Positions 5,624-7,084 of a stretch of DNA of 7,084 bases are shown here, in pieces (position 1 is the stretch's first letter; each line of letters begins with the position of its first letter). The translations under genes and the position numbers were made by a program. Under the pieces are notes generated by a model that worked only from the letters and a program-made list of their open reading frames with translations, was not told where the DNA came from and searched no databases. The DNA comes from Candidatus Cloacimonadota bacterium (GTDB taxonomy: Bacteria; Cloacimonadota; Cloacimonadia; JGIOTU-2). Location: the NCBI GenBank assembly GCA_011043895.1, contig DRBZ01000102.1:1-7084 (forward strand), written 5' to 3'.

Positions 5624-6985
5624 TTGAAGCAAAAAATTATTCAGGTTATCATTATTATATTTTCACTATTGGTTGGATTTTGTACTCCACAAAAAATTGT
5701 TAAAGAGAATGTACAAGACCACATATTTCAACCACCTGTTGCGAAGAAAATTCCCACAGTACAGGTGATTAATGATTATGAATATATCGATAATTATCAA
5801 TGGATGATAGATAATAGTCGTTCCGATTCCTCAGTCATTGCTTATATTGAAGAAGAGAATGATTATGCCGATTATATCTTGGCACACATGCAATCACTCA
5901 AAGATACGATTTTCGAAGAGATCATTAGCAGAATTGGTGAGGAATATGAAAATGCACCAACAAAATGGGGTAATTATTATTACTATTCCAGACGTGAAGA
6001 GGGGAAACCATATTACATATATTGCAGAAAGTATAAATCTCTTTCTGCACCGGAACAAGTTGTGCTCGATGTCAATAAACTTGCAGAAGGGCATGAATTT
6101 TTCTCAATAGATGATAGGGTGTACAGCCCTGACCAGAAGTATCTTGCCTACTCAGTTGACCTTACAGGAGATGAAAGATATACACTCTACATTAAAGACA
6201 TCGATGCAGATACTCTGCTCAATGAAGCAATTTATCCGGTAAATGATGTGGACTGGGCAAATGATAACAAAACCATTTTCTACGTATCACCCAGTGAAGA
6301 TAATCTGAAGAGTAAGATCGCATACAGGCATGTGCTGGGTAATGATCCAGCGAAGGATGAGTTACTTTACAAAGAGGAAGATAATGCTTTTTATGTTTGG
6401 TTTGGCAAAACAAGATCTGAGGATTATCTGATTCTGGGAACGAACAGCAGAACAACTTCTGATGTTCGATATCTCGATGCTAATGATCCTATGGGAGATT
6501 TCACTCTCATCAAACCACGTGTGCAGGAAGTGAAATATTATCTCTCAAATCACGGAGATACATTATTCATTCGTACTAATCAAGATGCACTGAATTATAA
6601 AATAGTCACAGCTTCGTTAGATGATCCACAACAATGGAGGACTTTCATTGCTCCTAGTGATTCTGTGTATATCGATGGATTTGATGTGTTCAAGAATTAT
6701 CTCGTTGTGTACGAACAACACAATGGTGTGATCAAACCTCATATATTCAATCTGAAAGATGAGAACGACTATTACATTTCTTTTCCCGAGAATATATATT
6801 CGTTTACTGACAGATGGAATCCCAATTTTGCAACCGATACACTGTATTTCACTTATTCATCAATGACAACTCCTTCGACCGTGTATGCCTACAATATGAG
6901 AACCAGAGATCGGAAGATTATTAAACGGTATGAAGTAATAGGTGGATATGATCGCGAGCTTGGGAGTGTAAAAAATATTGTGTAA
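5624..6985 (+). CDS. Catalytic-domain-less oligopeptidase B paralogue (N-terminal segment plus propeller)
   Basis: A 453-residue protein clearly paralogous to its upstream neighbour (25 of 52 identical residues over the PPVAKKIP...ILAH segment, by hand), aligning from the export signal through the propeller. It ends at residue 453 (GGYDRELGSVKNIV), equivalent to about residue 447 of the neighbour, exactly at the hinge before the alpha/beta-hydrolase domain. The Ser, Asp and His of the triad are therefore all missing and no peptidase activity is expected. The downstream 47 bases and the next gene do not encode the missing domain in any frame, so this is a deletion or a domain-level truncation, not a frameshift. 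The start is TTG 5624, the only reasonable one before Met62. It has no Shine-Dalgarno and lies 5 bases after the previous stop, so translation may depend on coupling. The signal ends in VGFC, an atypical lipobox because of Phe at -1. It could be a decaying gene or a retained stand-alone propeller. The long open frame favours recent loss or selection. Confidence 0.8.
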   Translation: MKQKIIQVIIIIFSLLVGFCTPQKIVKENVQDHIFQPPVAKKIPTVQVINDYEYIDNYQWMIDNSRSDSSVIAYIEEENDYADYILAHMQSLKDTIFEEIISRIGEEYENAPTKWGNYYYYSRREEGKPYYIYCRKYKSLSAPEQVVLDVNKLAEGHEFFSIDDRVYSPDQKYLAYSVDLTGDERYTLYIKDIDADTLLNEAIYPVNDVDWANDNKTIFYVSPSEDNLKSKIAYRHVLGNDPAKDELLYKEEDNAFYVWFGKTRSEDYLILGTNSRTTSDVRYLDANDPMGDFTLIKPRVQEVKYYLSNHGDTLFIRTNQDALNYKIVTASLDDPQQWRTFIAPSDSVYIDGFDVFKNYLVVYEQHNGVIKPHIFNLKDENDYYISFPENIYSFTDRWNPNFATDTLYFTYSSMTTPSTVYAYNMRTRDRKIIKRYEVIGGYDRELGSVKNIV

Positions 6986-7023
6986 TCTTCTGAGATAATA
7001 AGAAAGTGAAAAAAAATAATCTT

Positions 7024-7028
7024 GGAGG
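7024..7028 (+). promoter_or_regulatory. Shine-Dalgarno of the partial last gene
   Basis: GGAGG sits 4 bases before ATG 7033, a strong site in contrast to the two protease genes upstream. Confidence 0.75.
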
Positions 7029-7032
7029 ATAC

Positions 7033-7084
7033 ATGCTAAGTAATGAAGTACTTGAAAAAATTATTAGGGAAAGAGAAGTCAAAG
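7033..7084 (+). CDS. 5' end of an unidentified gene (runs off the window)
   Basis: Seventeen codons are visible, giving MLSNEVLEKIIREREVK, a charged, probably helical N-terminus with no signal peptide. The strong GGAGG at 7024-7028 and the uninterrupted frame support a real start. It is not a continuation of the truncated protease, because nothing in it resembles the hydrolase domain. It cannot be assigned from so few residues. It lies 47 bases after the preceding stop, a gap that shows no terminator: only a weak TTCT/AGAA pairing followed by A residues, not T. Confidence 0.6.
   Translation, partial: MLSNEVLEKIIREREVK

Noticed and set aside
6986..7032. Missing hydrolase domain of the truncated protease continuing in another frame
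   Set aside because: The 47 bases contain stops and none of the expected motifs, and the next frame begins an unrelated sequence, so a frameshift does not explain the truncation.

Overview
The window reads as a stretch of chromosome from an AT-rich, diderm, probably strictly anaerobic bacterium. Anaerobic life is suggested by a rubrerythrin-type protein encoded next to a peroxiredoxin and a nitroreductase remnant. A diderm envelope is suggested by three clear lipoproteins and a fourth likely one in a row. The beta-helix protein ending in a choice-of-anchor-Q-like tail is a style common in the Fibrobacteres-Chlorobi-Bacteroidetes group and relatives such as Cloacimonadota. This placement is inference and no gene here fixes the taxon.

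Layout, all genes on the + strand: (i) 1-546 has no credible complete gene. It holds a palindromic repeat of the ATTCCC...GGGAAT type (211-245), a GC-rich structured block (308-372), a possible regulatory stem (126-163) and an AT-rich palindrome resembling a PerR box (60-74). (ii) 547-1752 is a tight oxidative-stress module: a rubrerythrin-like di-iron protein with a desulforedoxin-type N-terminal metal site, a 63-residue nitroreductase remnant, and an AhpE/thiol-type peroxiredoxin. (iii) 1769-6985 is a run of envelope proteins: an LPP20-like lipoprotein, a right-handed beta-helix lipoprotein, a lipoprotein form of oligopeptidase B with a complete catalytic triad, and a diverged tandem paralogue of that protease whose alpha/beta-hydrolase domain is entirely absent. 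(iv) At 7033 a new gene begins behind a strong Shine-Dalgarno sequence and leaves the window.

Gaps between genes are 5, 1, 16, 12, 46, 5 and 47 bases, and no convincing internal terminator is visible, so much of the block may be co-transcribed. The first three genes would detoxify peroxide in the cytoplasm. The later ones act at the cell envelope, where the intact protease would cleave peptides after Arg/Lys. No functional link between the two halves is visible beyond gene order. No clear novel multi-gene system was found. The most interesting points are the propeller-only protease paralogue next to an intact, lipid-anchored oligopeptidase B, the unusual rubrerythrin domain order, and the repeat-bearing leader region.
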